DNA of 64,000 nucleotides from Paenibacillus alba (lineage in GTDB: Bacteria; Bacillota; Bacilli; Paenibacillales; NBRC-103111): NCBI RefSeq assembly GCF_013204855.1, contig NZ_JABMKZ010000003.1, positions 620,001-684,000 of the forward strand, given 5' to 3'. Numbering within the stretch: position 1 is the first letter of the stretch; each line of letters begins with the position of its first letter. The translations under genes were made by a program, and so were the position numbers. Of this stretch, positions 39,275 to 48,383 are shown piece by piece. A model generated the notes under the pieces. The model made no database searches and was not told the DNA's origin. It saw only the letters and a list, made by a program, of their open reading frames with translations.

Positions 39275-41833
39275 GTGGCGAAACGCAAGAAAAAAGGCAA
39301 GCCTATAAAAACGAGCTTGTTATTCGAATTATACGGTATTCTCATTTTGATATTCTCTGTAATTGCACTTGCTCATCAAGGGCATGTTGGGAATTCGTTG
39401 ATTTATCTTTTCCGCTTTTTTGTGGGAACGTGGTACTCGTTAATTCCGTTGATTTTCATATACATAGCCCTATATGCAATGATTAAGAGAGCGTGGCCAG
39501 AATTGGTCACAGTTAAGAAGGCGGGCATCTTACTGTTTATTCTTGGTCTCTTGATCAAAAATCAAATTGATTTATTTGCTCAGCTGTACCCTGATGGCGG
39601 TTTTGCATCGGGTAAGATCATCTCTTCGACCTGGGAAGCCATGTTGGAAGGGCTGAATCCTACAGAGGCTGGAAGAGCGGCATTGGAATATGGAATCGGC
39701 GGCGGTATGGTAGGGGCTGTGCTGTATAGCATTTTGTATTTCTTGTTTGATTATTTAGGTGCAAGATTGATTCAATATGCTCTATTTGTTATGGGCTTTA
39801 TCCTAGCAACAGGGATTTCTTATGTAGATATCGGCAATGTCATTAGGGGCCGTTTCAGTAATGTCGGCCAGAATTTTAAGGACAGGATGAAAGAATGGCT
39901 GCAGGATCGTGATGCAAGACAACCTCAGGCAGCTACAGCCGGTGCAAGTGAAAGGAAAGCCAAGAAATCCGTTTACGTACCCGTTGATGATGAATTTGAT
40001 GAAGAAGTGTTCCAACCCGTAAAACGAACAAAGAAATCACCGATATTAATGGAACTGCTTCGTCCGATAAAAGAAGGTCGGAAGAAATCAGCGGCTAAAG
40101 AGAACGAGTCCGAGATGGATACTGATTTGAATGAGGCGAATGATGAGGGTGTGGAGGAGAAGGTTGTCTACCAAACACCTGGCGCACAAGCGGAATCAGC
40201 AGCGGAGCATGAGGATCAGCCTGTCACACCGATTATTCGGGACTTTCAAGAGCAAGTGTTTCAAGAAGCTCAGCAGGTTGTTCAACCATCGGCAGCTTCA
40301 ATACCAAGTCAGCCTGCCATGCCGCAAACAGCCAAAGGTGCTGTAGAAGGACAGGATGACGAGCCAATTACGTTGGAATTTCAAGAGAACGCGCCAATTG
40401 TCCAAACGCGGCCTTATGAAATGCCTTCCCTTGATTTACTTGCTAAGCCAGCCGTTGGCAAAGGCAGTGAAATGTCGGACTACAAAGCAAACGCAAGAAA
40501 ACTTGAAGCAACGTTAGAGAGCTTTGGCGTCCGTGCTAAGGTGCTCGAGGTCGTCAGAGGACCGGCAGTCACACGCTACGAGATACAGCCTGACGTTGGG
40601 GTAAAGGTCAGCCGAATTGTATCTCTGACGGATGATATTGCTTTGGCGCTAGCTGCTAAGGATATCCGGATGGAAGCGCCGATTCCAGGTAAAGCAGCCA
40701 TCGGCATCGAAGTGCCGAATCTGGAAGTTTCCGTTGTAACGATGCGCGAAGTTATGGAAACGTCAGCATTTCAAGAATCAAGCTCCCGTCTGTCGGTCGT
40801 CTTAGGGCGTGATATTTCTGGTCAACCGATCGTCGGCAATTTGGCGAGAATGCCCCATTTGCTTGTAGCCGGTGCAACAGGATCAGGTAAATCCGTATGT
40901 ATTAACGGGATCATTACGAGTATTTTGTATAAAGCAAAGCCAAATGAAGTGAAATTTCTCATGATCGATCCGAAGATGGTAGAGCTGAATGTTTATAATG
41001 GCATTCCGCATCTATTGGCTCCGGTTGTGACGGATCCACGCCGAGCATCTCTTGCTCTGAAGAAAGTTGTCGTCGAGATGGAAAAGCGCTACGAGCTCTT
41101 CTCGAAGAGCGGCACCCGGAATATCGAGGGTTACAACGCCATGCTAGTAGAGAGCGGGACCGCAGCTCCATTGCCTTACTATGTCGTCATTGTGGACGAG
41201 TTGGCTGATTTAATGATGGTTGCGGCGAATGACGTGGAAGACTCGATCTGTCGTCTTGCTCAAATGGCGCGTGCTGCAGGTATCCACTTAATCATTGCAA
41301 CCCAACGACCTTCCGTTGACGTTATCACTGGGGTCATCAAAGCTAACATCCCTTCACGTATCGCTTTCGGAGTATCCTCTCAAGTGGATTCACGAACGAT
41401 TCTGGATATGGTTGGCGCGGAGAAGCTGCTTGGCCGTGGCGATATGCTTTACTTGCCTGTAGGCGCATCCAAACCGGTTCGGGTGCAGGGGGCATTTTTG
41501 TCTGACCAAGAGGTTGAGCATGTTGTAGGCTTTGTACGTACTCAAGAGCAGGCTAACTATCAAGAAGAAATGGTTCCGCACGTGGAAGAAATGCCGGAGC
41601 AGCAGAATGAATTTGAGGACGAGCTGTATGATCAAGCTGTTCAAATTGTGCTCGAAGCCAAGCAAGCTTCTGTTTCTCTGCTTCAGCGGCGAATGAGAGT
41701 TGGTTATACACGTGCAGCCAGACTAGTGGATGCCATGGAAGCTAAAGGCGTTGTAGGTCCTTATGAGGGAAGCAAACCCCGTGAGGTCCTGATGTCTATT
41801 GAACAATATCACCATAATCGTATGAGTTCTTAA
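39275..41833 (+). CDS. spoIIIE: DNA translocase FtsK/SpoIIIE
   Basis: An 852-residue septal DNA pump that moves the chromosome into the forespore and clears DNA from division septa. Four N-terminal membrane helices (~15-190) precede an acidic/Gln-rich linker (~210-400), an alpha domain, the RecA-like motor with Walker [15 protein letters not shown] (~residues 532-545) and Walker [12 protein letters not shown], and a C-terminal gamma winged helix ([20 protein letters not shown] onwards) that reads SRS/KOPS-like sequences. Start is GTG 39275, after GGGGGTGA; the open frame before it overlaps ylzJ and is not part of the protein. Confidence 0.95.
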   Translation: MAKRKKKGKPIKTSLLFELYGILILIFSVIALAHQGHVGNSLIYLFRFFVGTWYSLIPLIFIYIALYAMIKRAWPELVTVKKAGILLFILGLLIKNQIDLFAQLYPDGGFASGKIISSTWEAMLEGLNPTEAGRAALEYGIGGGMVGAVLYSILYFLFDYLGARLIQYALFVMGFILATGISYVDIGNVIRGRFSNVGQNFKDRMKEWLQDRDARQPQAATAGASERKAKKSVYVPVDDEFDEEVFQPVKRTKKSPILMELLRPIKEGRKKSAAKENESEMDTDLNEANDEGVEEKVVYQTPGAQAESAAEHEDQPVTPIIRDFQEQVFQEAQQVVQPSAASIPSQPAMPQTAKGAVEGQDDEPITLEFQENAPIVQTRPYEMPSLDLLAKPAVGKGSEMSDYKANARKLEATLESFGVRAKVLEVVRGPAVTRYEIQPDVGVKVSRIVSLTDDIALALAAKDIRMEAPIPGKAAIGIEVPNLEVSVVTMREVMETSAFQESSSRLSVVLGRDISGQPIVGNLARMPHLLVAGATGSGKSVCINGIITSILYKAKPNEVKFLMIDPKMVELNVYNGIPHLLAPVVTDPRRASLALKKVVVEMEKRYELFSKSGTRNIEGYNAMLVESGTAAPLPYYVVIVDELADLMMVAANDVEDSICRLAQMARAAGIHLIIATQRPSVDVITGVIKANIPSRIAFGVSSQVDSRTILDMVGAEKLLGRGDMLYLPVGASKPVRVQGAFLSDQEVEHVVGFVRTQEQANYQEEMVPHVEEMPEQQNEFEDELYDQAVQIVLEAKQASVSLLQRRMRVGYTRAARLVDAMEAKGVVGPYEGSKPREVLMSIEQYHHNRMSS

Positions 41834-41852
41834 CTCAAATATGGCTGAAGAC

Positions 41853-41885
41853 AAACACTCTCCTCAGGAGAGTGTTTTTATTTGT
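41853..41885 (+). terminator. Terminator after spoIIIE
   Basis: AAACACTCTCC-TCA-GGAGAGTGTTT, an 11-bp perfect stem with T-rich tail. Confidence 0.9.
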
Positions 41886-41957
41886 ATAATCCGAGACTCC
41901 CTTTCTCATAATAAGCAAGAAAAGGCTGTAATTTGAAAAGTGAGGTTGAGAAGGGGA

Positions 41958-42746
41958 ATGAATAAACGATTAATTGTACTTACCTTTTGTATTGTTTTCG
42001 TACTTGTTGTCGCTTTTCAGTTGAAGGGAAAATTCAATCCGCCAGCAGAAGAAACGTTTAGTAAAAATGAAGTACGTTATGGTGCCACAGGGTCAGATGT
42101 CAACGAGCTGCAAGGAAGATTGAAGTTCATTGGCTTTTATAATGGCAGTATAGACGGAGATTACGGGTATAAGACGTTAACGGCTGTGAAACGATTCCAA
42201 GGCGAGTTCGGAATGACCGTTGATGGTATTGTAGGTCCCAAAACGAAGCTTCGGTTATGGGAAGCTACGAAAAACTGGAGGCCAACGGCTCCGACTACTG
42301 GCGGTAGCGGCAGTTCTGGCAGCAGTGGCTCTGATCAAACAGCTTCTGATCAAAAACCAGCAAACCTGGTGCCCTCGAATAACTTAGGCTTGTCCGAGCA
42401 GGATATTAATCTCATGGCTAATGCGGTTCATGGGGAGGCTCGTGGAGAGCCTTACGTAGGACAAGTGGCGGTAGCGGCGGTTATTCTGAATCGTGTGAAA
42501 TCGGCGAGCTTTCCTAATACGGTTTCGGGTGTGATTTTTCAACCAGGCGCGTTCACGGCAGTAGCCGATGGTCAAATTTGGTTAACTCCGAATGAATCAA
42601 CGAAAAAAGCAGTTAGAGATGCTTTAGGAGGTTGGGATCCAACGGGGGGCTGTATTTACTACTTTAACCCGGTGACAGCAACTTCGAAATGGATCTGGAG
42701 CAGACCACAGGTCAAGAATATTGGCAAGCATATTTTTTGTAAATAA
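41958..42746 (+). CDS. SleB-like spore cortex-lytic enzyme / cell wall hydrolase
   Basis: A 262-residue exported protein: N-terminal hydrophobic segment (LIVLTFCIVFVLVVAF), a peptidoglycan-binding domain (~residues 35-95, GSDVNELQGRLKFIGFYNG), a Gly/Ser-rich linker, and a C-terminal Hydrolase_2 (SleB/CwlJ) domain with NAVHGEARGEPYVGQVAVAA carrying the likely catalytic Glu. SleB degrades muramic-lactam peptidoglycan during germination. The start is uncertain: ATG 41958 has AAGGGG only 1 bp upstream, while in-frame GTG 41940 lacks a good SD. There is no ypeB beside it, unlike the usual sleB-ypeB pair, so it may be a paralogue. Confidence 0.85.
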   Translation: MNKRLIVLTFCIVFVLVVAFQLKGKFNPPAEETFSKNEVRYGATGSDVNELQGRLKFIGFYNGSIDGDYGYKTLTAVKRFQGEFGMTVDGIVGPKTKLRLWEATKNWRPTAPTTGGSGSSGSSGSDQTASDQKPANLVPSNNLGLSEQDINLMANAVHGEARGEPYVGQVAVAAVILNRVKSASFPNTVSGVIFQPGAFTAVADGQIWLTPNESTKKAVRDALGGWDPTGGCIYYFNPVTATSKWIWSRPQVKNIGKHIFCK

Positions 42747-42759
42747 TTTAACGGTGGAC

Positions 42760-42796
42760 AAGGAGAAGGAACCAGCTTTGGTTGCTTCTCCTCTTC
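42760..42796 (+). terminator. Probable terminator after the sleB-like gene
   Basis: GGAGAAG-g-AACCA pairs with TTGGTT-g-CTTCTCC; the tail is only TCTTCG, so termination may be weak. Confidence 0.55.
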
Positions 42797-42847
42797 GTAT
42801 AGGAATATAATGGGTGTATATCATGGAAGTAGAAGGGAGACAGACCT

Positions 42848-44128
42848 TTGAAGCATAACCAATTTGAGCGCCGTACATGGAATCATATTCGGTTGCATGT
42901 ACTGCCGACAGATCGATTTAAAACGTTTGCGATTTCTGTGTACATAGGTCGTCCCTTAGAGGAAGCAACAGTTACGAATACGGCGTTAACGCCTTTTGTT
43001 CTGCGTAGAGGCACAGAATTACGACCGGAAACGAAGCAATTTCGAGAGCATTTGGATGATTTATATGGAGCCGGCTTCGGTTTTGATATTTACAAGCGTG
43101 GGGATTATCAAATTGTGCAGATGCGCATGGATATCATCAATGACCGGTTTGTGAAGTCTGCACAATCCTTGTTACAGCAAGGATTAGATTTTGTTGGCGA
43201 AACATTGACGCGCCCGGCCCTTGAGAATGGACATTTCCGCGGGAAATATGTAGATTCCGAGAAACAGACGCTGCAAAAGCGGATAGAATCCGTCATTAAC
43301 GATAAAATTCGTTACGCGGCAGAACGTTGCATCGAAGAAATGTGCAGCGACGATCCGTATCGCTTGCATCCCCTCGGTAAAATTACGGACCTCGACCATA
43401 TCAATCCGGAGCAGCTTTACGAACAATATAAACAGTGGCTTCAGACTGCTCCTCTAGATATTTATGTTGTAGGGAATACAACACTATCTGAGGTTGAGGA
43501 CATCGTGAAGCGGGCATTCTCGATTGAACGCCAAGAGGATGTTACTTATGTAACTTCCGCGCCGCGTGGAGCTATTGGCGAAGTGAAGATCGTTGTAGAA
43601 CGCTTGGATGTTAATCAAGGGAAACTAAACATGGGCTTGCGTACGAACCTTTCCTATCGGGATGAGAAGTATCCAGTAGCACTTATGTATAACGGAGTCC
43701 TCGGTGGATATCCGCACTCCAAGTTATTTATTAATGTTCGTGAGAAAGCCAGTTTAGCTTATTACGCCTCTTCACGTTTTGATGGACATAAGGGAATCTT
43801 GACGATCCAATCAGGCATCGAGATGGCCAATTATGAGAAAGCGGTAGATATCATTCGCAAGCAGCTTACAGCCATGGAACAAGGGGATATCAATGAGATC
43901 GAACTGAGCCAAACACGAGCGATGATATCGAATCAGCTTCGTGAAATTCAAGATTCGGCATTTGAACTGATTTCTTTTGACTTTAATGCGATTTTGTCAG
44001 GCAAAGAAAGAACAGTTCCAGGTCTGATTGAAGCTGTGGAGCAGGTTGATGTTGCCGCTATTGCCGAAGCCGCTAAACGCGTTCAACTGGACACGATATA
44101 CTTCTTACGGGATCAGAAGGGAGAGTAG
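42848..44128 (+). CDS. ymfF: M16-family protein YmfF, zinc site degenerate
   Basis: A 426-residue M16 peptidase homologue without the HxxEH zinc motif: the equivalent N-terminal segment reads RRGTELRPETKQFREHLDDL. The C-terminal half keeps the fold (GGYPHSKLFINVREKASLAYYA). In M16 pairs one member is often inactive and helps bind substrate; its partner YmfH, 3 bp downstream, keeps the zinc site. In Bacillus subtilis the ymfF-ymfH-ymfI set lies here; YmfI acts in EF-P modification. TTG 42848 follows AAGGGAGAC. Confidence 0.9.
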   Translation: MKHNQFERRTWNHIRLHVLPTDRFKTFAISVYIGRPLEEATVTNTALTPFVLRRGTELRPETKQFREHLDDLYGAGFGFDIYKRGDYQIVQMRMDIINDRFVKSAQSLLQQGLDFVGETLTRPALENGHFRGKYVDSEKQTLQKRIESVINDKIRYAAERCIEEMCSDDPYRLHPLGKITDLDHINPEQLYEQYKQWLQTAPLDIYVVGNTTLSEVEDIVKRAFSIERQEDVTYVTSAPRGAIGEVKIVVERLDVNQGKLNMGLRTNLSYRDEKYPVALMYNGVLGGYPHSKLFINVREKASLAYYASSRFDGHKGILTIQSGIEMANYEKAVDIIRKQLTAMEQGDINEIELSQTRAMISNQLREIQDSAFELISFDFNAILSGKERTVPGLIEAVEQVDVAAIAEAAKRVQLDTIYFLRDQKGE

Positions 44129-44131
44129 ACC

Positions 44132-45421
44132 ATGCAGGTAATTCCTTATCCACACTTGGGTGAAACGATTTATCACGAGAAGCTTGATAATGGGCTACAT
44201 GTGTTTGTTCTTCCGAAGGAAGGGTTCCAGAAAACATATGCCACTTTCACGACGCAATACGGTTCGATCGATAATTATTTTCAGGTTAAAGGTAAAGAGG
44301 CAGTGCGGGTACCGGATGGCATTGCTCATTTTCTGGAGCACAAAATGTTTGAAGAACCGGAAGGAGATATCTTCGCTACGTTTGCTTCCAACGGGGCTTC
44401 GGCCAACGCGTTCACAAGCTTTGATCGGACCGCTTATTTGTTCTCTTCCACCAATCACTATCTAGAAAATTTAACGACATTAATTAATTTCGTGCAAAAC
44501 CCTTATTTTACAGATGAAAATGTAGAAAAGGAAAAGGGCATTATCGGTCAGGAAATCAAAATGTACGAGGATAATGCCGATTGGAGAAGCTATTACGGGT
44601 TGATTGAATCTCTATACGCCAAACATCCTATCCATATTGATATTGCTGGTACGGTGGCATCTATCGCCGAAATCACCAAGGATACGTTGTATGAGTGCTA
44701 TCACACTTTCTATCACCCAAGCAATATGAGCTTGTTTGTTGTAGGCGGGGTAGATGCAGAAGAGGTGCTATCCTTAGTCAAAGCCAATCAAGCCGCCAAA
44801 AGCTTTGCTCCACAAGGCAGCATCGAGCGCTTTTTCCCGGATGAGCCACTGGAAGTGAATGAAGCTCGAAGAGTTATCAATTTGCCCGTATCTATGCCTA
44901 AGTGTCTTATCGGTTTCAAGGAAGAAGCGCCTAATGTCAGCGGCAAAGATCTGTTAGTCAAAGAGCTTACAACCAAATTAATGCTGGATATTCTCTTTAG
45001 TTCCAGCTCCGCGATTTATGAAGCGCTGTATGATGAGCAGTTGATTTCCGATAATTTTGGGCATGAATACAACTGCAGCGACGGTTATGCCTTCTCGATG
45101 CTAGGCGGGGATACCAAAGATCCCAATCGACTTGTTGAGCGCATTCGTGAAGAAGTGGAAAAGCGTAAAGACATCGGTCTGGATGAAGTAACTTTTGAGC
45201 GAAGCCGGAAAAAGAAGATCGGTAATTTCCTTAGGATGATGAACTCACCCGAGTCTATTGCGAATGAATTTACCAAATACCGTTTCAAAGGGATTGATTT
45301 GTTCGATATTTTGCCAGTGTATGAGCAGCTTACGCTGGAAGATGTGAATCTGCGGTTCCGTGAGCATTTCAACTGGAATCAGCTAGCTGTATCTATTGTG
45401 CAAAGTCGTGAGTTGTCGTGA
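44132..45421 (+). CDS. ymfH: M16-family zinc peptidase YmfH
   Basis: A 429-residue M16 peptidase with intact HFLEH motif in GIAHFLEHKMFEEPEGD (residues ~64-80) and downstream EKEKGIIGQEIKMYEDNADW with the third zinc ligand Glu. Likely forms a heterodimer with inactive YmfF. Substrate unknown. ATG 44132 lies 3 bp after ymfF; GGGAGAG at the end of ymfF serves as SD. It overlaps ymfI by 4 bp (GTGA). Confidence 0.92.
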   Translation: MQVIPYPHLGETIYHEKLDNGLHVFVLPKEGFQKTYATFTTQYGSIDNYFQVKGKEAVRVPDGIAHFLEHKMFEEPEGDIFATFASNGASANAFTSFDRTAYLFSSTNHYLENLTTLINFVQNPYFTDENVEKEKGIIGQEIKMYEDNADWRSYYGLIESLYAKHPIHIDIAGTVASIAEITKDTLYECYHTFYHPSNMSLFVVGGVDAEEVLSLVKANQAAKSFAPQGSIERFFPDEPLEVNEARRVINLPVSMPKCLIGFKEEAPNVSGKDLLVKELTTKLMLDILFSSSSAIYEALYDEQLISDNFGHEYNCSDGYAFSMLGGDTKDPNRLVERIREEVEKRKDIGLDEVTFERSRKKKIGNFLRMMNSPESIANEFTKYRFKGIDLFDILPVYEQLTLEDVNLRFREHFNWNQLAVSIVQSRELS

Positions 45422-46173
45422 GTTTATCGAAGCCATTCAGTGAACAAACGGTTCTCATAACAGGCGCGAGCCGGGGGATTGGCGCAGCCGTTGCTGAACG
45501 CTTTGCCGCGGTAGGGATGAATGTTGTTATCCACTACCGCGAATCCCATGAGGCAGCGAATGAAGTAGCTAGGTCCTGCATGAAGCATGGGGCCAAGGTA
45601 TTGACAGTATCGGCAGATGTGAAATCACGAGAACAAATCATCAAGATGCAGGAAAAGCTGGAGCAGAAAGAAATGATACCGGATATCATCGTTAATAATG
45701 CCGGAATAGCGCATTATGGGCTGCTTGCTGATGTGAGTGAAGAAGATTGGGACTTAGTTATGAATGTGAACTTGAAGGGAGCCTTTCTGTGCTCGCAGAC
45801 GTTCATGGGCGCTATGGTTAGACAGAAATACGGCCGAATCATCAATGTTTCTTCCATTTGGGGCATCTCTGGCGCTTCTTGCGAGGTTGTTTATTCCACA
45901 GCCAAAGGGGGGCTCAATGCCTTCACCAAAGCATTAGCCAAGGAGCTTGCTCCATCAGGAGTGACGGTGAATGCGGTAGCACCCGGTCCTGTACATACCG
46001 AAATGATGGCCGGCTTCCAGCCGGAGGAGCGGGAAGCGATTGAAAACGAAATTCCGGTTGGCCGCTTTGCTTTGCCGGATGAAGTGGCTTCACTTGTTTA
46101 TTTTCTGGCATTGCCTGAGTCCGGCTACATTACAGGTCAAATCATAAGTCCCAATGGCGGTTGGTTAACTTAA
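45418..46173 (+). CDS. ymfI: SDR-family reductase YmfI (EF-P 5-aminopentanone reductase)
   Basis: A 251-residue short-chain dehydrogenase/reductase. TGASRGIG (residues ~15-22) binds NADP(H), NNAG and NVSS follow, and the catalytic YxxxK is YSTAKGG (~residue 161). It looks like FabG, but in Bacillus subtilis the orthologue at this locus reduces 5-aminopentanone to 5-aminopentanol on elongation factor P, needed for swarming. The functional assignment is by synteny and family. GTG 45418 overlaps ymfH. Confidence 0.88.
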   Translation: MSLSKPFSEQTVLITGASRGIGAAVAERFAAVGMNVVIHYRESHEAANEVARSCMKHGAKVLTVSADVKSREQIIKMQEKLEQKEMIPDIIVNNAGIAHYGLLADVSEEDWDLVMNVNLKGAFLCSQTFMGAMVRQKYGRIINVSSIWGISGASCEVVYSTAKGGLNAFTKALAKELAPSGVTVNAVAPGPVHTEMMAGFQPEEREAIENEIPVGRFALPDEVASLVYFLALPESGYITGQIISPNGGWLT

Positions 46174-46269
46174 GGATTGAGTGAGAGGCCAAGTGCATAA
46201 TTTTTGAGCGAGAAGCGAATATTACGTATGTAATGACCATTTCTCATAACTCAAAGGAGGCTTCTTACA

Positions 46270-46521
46270 ATGGCTACAGTTCTTAAGGTATTTGATAAGT
46301 GGAAAGAGTTTCTTGCTGAACGTGTGAGTCAAGCGGGGCATGCAGGAATGAGTGAAGAGACCGTTTCTAAGCTCGCTTTTCAAATCGGTGAATTTCTAGC
46401 TGATAAAGTGGATCCGGAAAATGAGCAAGAGCGAGTGCTCAAAGAGCTATGGGATGCAGGAGATGAGCAGGAAAAACGTACAATTGCCCGTCTCATGGTA
46501 AAATTAGTAGACAAAGGTTAA
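46270..46521 (+). CDS. DUF3243 family protein (YmfJ)
   Basis: An 83-residue soluble, helical, acidic protein (KVFDKWKEFLAERVSQAGHAG at its start; LADKVDPENEQERVLKELWDAG later). It matches the DUF3243/YmfJ family by position and by this motif; function is unknown. ATG 46270 follows AAAGGAGGCTTC. A terminator follows. Confidence 0.85.
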   Translation: MATVLKVFDKWKEFLAERVSQAGHAGMSEETVSKLAFQIGEFLADKVDPENEQERVLKELWDAGDEQEKRTIARLMVKLVDKG

Positions 46522-46554
46522 TAACCGTTTTACAATTCAATAAGGTACTATGTG

Positions 46555-46580
46555 AAAGCCTCCTCTTTCGGAGGCTTTTG
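46555..46580 (+). terminator. Terminator after the DUF3243 gene
   Basis: AAAGCCTCC pairs with GGAGGCTTT around a pyrimidine loop, then TG. Confidence 0.75.
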
Positions 46581-46612
46581 CACGCTTTCAAGGAAGAAAG
46601 GAATCGAATGGC

Positions 46613-47464
46613 ATGGCTATCAAGCGATTTATTGTTTTGTTAATAGGTATCCTTCTGGTTTTAACAGGTTGTGGAACACGCGGAATTCCGGTCATTAAAC
46701 AGGAACTCATGGATAAGAAAATATCCGTCTTAATGTTGTCAAGCAGCAGTTTGCCAGATACAGCCAAGCAGTCCATCGATCAAGCACTCCAGACGTGGAG
46801 AAGTGAACATTTCATTGCCTATGATTGGGTCAAAGATTTGAATACCCTAGATGATCAGGTAACGGCTAAGCTGAAGGCAAATCCCTATGATTACATATAT
46901 GTCATTGGCAATGAGTTGATTGCTTCCGCGGATGGTTTAATGGGACAAGGGCTGTCAACAGGGAAATGGACGCTGCTGCAAAGTCAATTAGATAGCAGTG
47001 GCACCGCAAGCACATCCAGCGATCAAGCTGCTTTCCTGAAAATCGATGGTCAGCAGATTGAAGATTTGAAATCCAACTGGCTTCAAAATTTGCTCGCAAC
47101 CAATGTAGCCGTAGAATGGGTTACAAGAAGTGATCGGCCGATACCATCGGCTTGGGCGCCTTCGGAGGAAGCGGATCATATTGTTTTACTTGATAATAAT
47201 GAGCAGTGGTTTCAGCAATTATCCTTTCAATCGAAACAGCATGCTGCCAAGTGGATTATTTTTTATTCACCAGCAACTGCTGCACAAGTACAGAAAGCGA
47301 AGACGCTTAACATTTCCGTCATTGATATGTCAAGTGCTTTATCAGCCCAGTTGAATTGGACGCAAATTCTGGACGATCGCCTAGCCGCTATGACAAATCA
47401 TACTTGGCAAAAAGGCAGCCTATCTTACAATGAGAAAGAGCTTTTAGAACTAAAAATTAAATAA
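46613..47464 (+). CDS. Lipoprotein of unknown function
   Basis: A 283-residue protein with a clear lipoprotein signal: basic start (MAIKRF), hydrophobic core and lipobox LTGC with Cys at residue ~20. The mature part has alternating beta/alpha segments (KISVLMLSSSSLPDTAKQSI, PYDYIYVIGNELIASADGL, AKWIIFYSPATAAQVQKA), reminiscent of periplasmic-binding or BMP/Med-type folds; I do not recognise a specific family. It lies between the DUF3243 gene and ymfK, where Bacillus subtilis has no such gene. It has its own gap and terminator upstream, so it may be transcribed separately. Confidence 0.75.
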   Translation: MAIKRFIVLLIGILLVLTGCGTRGIPVIKQELMDKKISVLMLSSSSLPDTAKQSIDQALQTWRSEHFIAYDWVKDLNTLDDQVTAKLKANPYDYIYVIGNELIASADGLMGQGLSTGKWTLLQSQLDSSGTASTSSDQAAFLKIDGQQIEDLKSNWLQNLLATNVAVEWVTRSDRPIPSAWAPSEEADHIVLLDNNEQWFQQLSFQSKQHAAKWIIFYSPATAAQVQKAKTLNISVIDMSSALSAQLNWTQILDDRLAAMTNHTWQKGSLSYNEKELLELKIK

Positions 47465-47569
47465 ATTTTGTGTATTTTTATGAGTCTTAAGAAGGATATT
47501 GACGAAAATTGTAGAAATTAAAGTAGGTAACAAGTAATTTGTTGCTGATATCATGATGAGGTGGAATGA

Positions 47570-48334
47570 TTGGACGTTAAAGAGTGGTATATGGAATATA
47601 AGATTCATAAGAACCGTCCTGGTTTATTAGGGGACATTGCTTCCTTGATGGGGATGCTGGATATTAATATTGTAACCATTAATGGGGTAGAAGACCGTAC
47701 GCGCGGTATGCTTCTGCAAACCAATGATGAAGAAAAAATTGACTTAATGGGTAAAATGTTGAGAAAAGTAGATAATATTACTATTACGGCATTAAGACCT
47801 CCCAAGTTGGTAGATATCCTTGCTGTGCGGCATGGTCGTTATATCGAGCGTGATTCCGATGACCGCAAAACTTTCCGTTTTACACGTGATGAATTAGGGC
47901 TGTTAGTTGATTTCCTAGGCGAGATTTTCAAACGTGAAGGGAATCAAGTTGTCGGGCTCCGCGGCATGCCGCGTGTTGGCAAAACAGAATCCATCATTGC
48001 GGGCAGCGTATGCGCTAATAAACGTTGGACATTCGTTTCCTCTACCTTATTGAGACAAACGGTTCGCAGCCAGTTGTCTGAGGATGAAATGACCCCGAAC
48101 AATGTCTATATTATTGACGGAATTGTCTCGACCATCCGTTCCAATGAGAAGCATTACAGCCTGCTGCAGGATATTATGGGAATGCCTTCTACCAAGGTTA
48201 TCGAGCATCCAGATATATTCATTCGTGAATCAGAATACACATATAATCACTTCGATTATATTATTGAGCTTCGAAATAGTCCGGATGAAGAAATCAATTA
48301 CGACTCATTTACGTATACTTCCGAACCTTTTTAA
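47570..48334 (+). CDS. ymfK: DUF3388 family protein YmfK
   Basis: A 254-residue protein with an ACT-like N-terminal region (HKNRPGLLGDIASLMGMLDI, residues ~14-33) and a C-terminal part containing GLRGMPRVGKTESIIAGS (~residues 125-142), which resembles a P-loop (GxxxxGKT/S). NNVYIIDGIVST could be a Walker B-like strand. Family DUF3388 is found in sporulating Firmicutes at this locus; function unknown. TTG 47570 follows GAGGTGG. An ACT fold next to a nucleotide-binding motif suggests ligand-controlled NTP binding, which is inference. Confidence 0.85.
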   Translation: MDVKEWYMEYKIHKNRPGLLGDIASLMGMLDINIVTINGVEDRTRGMLLQTNDEEKIDLMGKMLRKVDNITITALRPPKLVDILAVRHGRYIERDSDDRKTFRFTRDELGLLVDFLGEIFKREGNQVVGLRGMPRVGKTESIIAGSVCANKRWTFVSSTLLRQTVRSQLSEDEMTPNNVYIIDGIVSTIRSNEKHYSLLQDIMGMPSTKVIEHPDIFIRESEYTYNHFDYIIELRNSPDEEINYDSFTYTSEPF

Positions 48335-48383
48335 TGTTTTAAACGTCATTAACTAATAGAGAGTTCCGCGGGGAGGTGACCAT

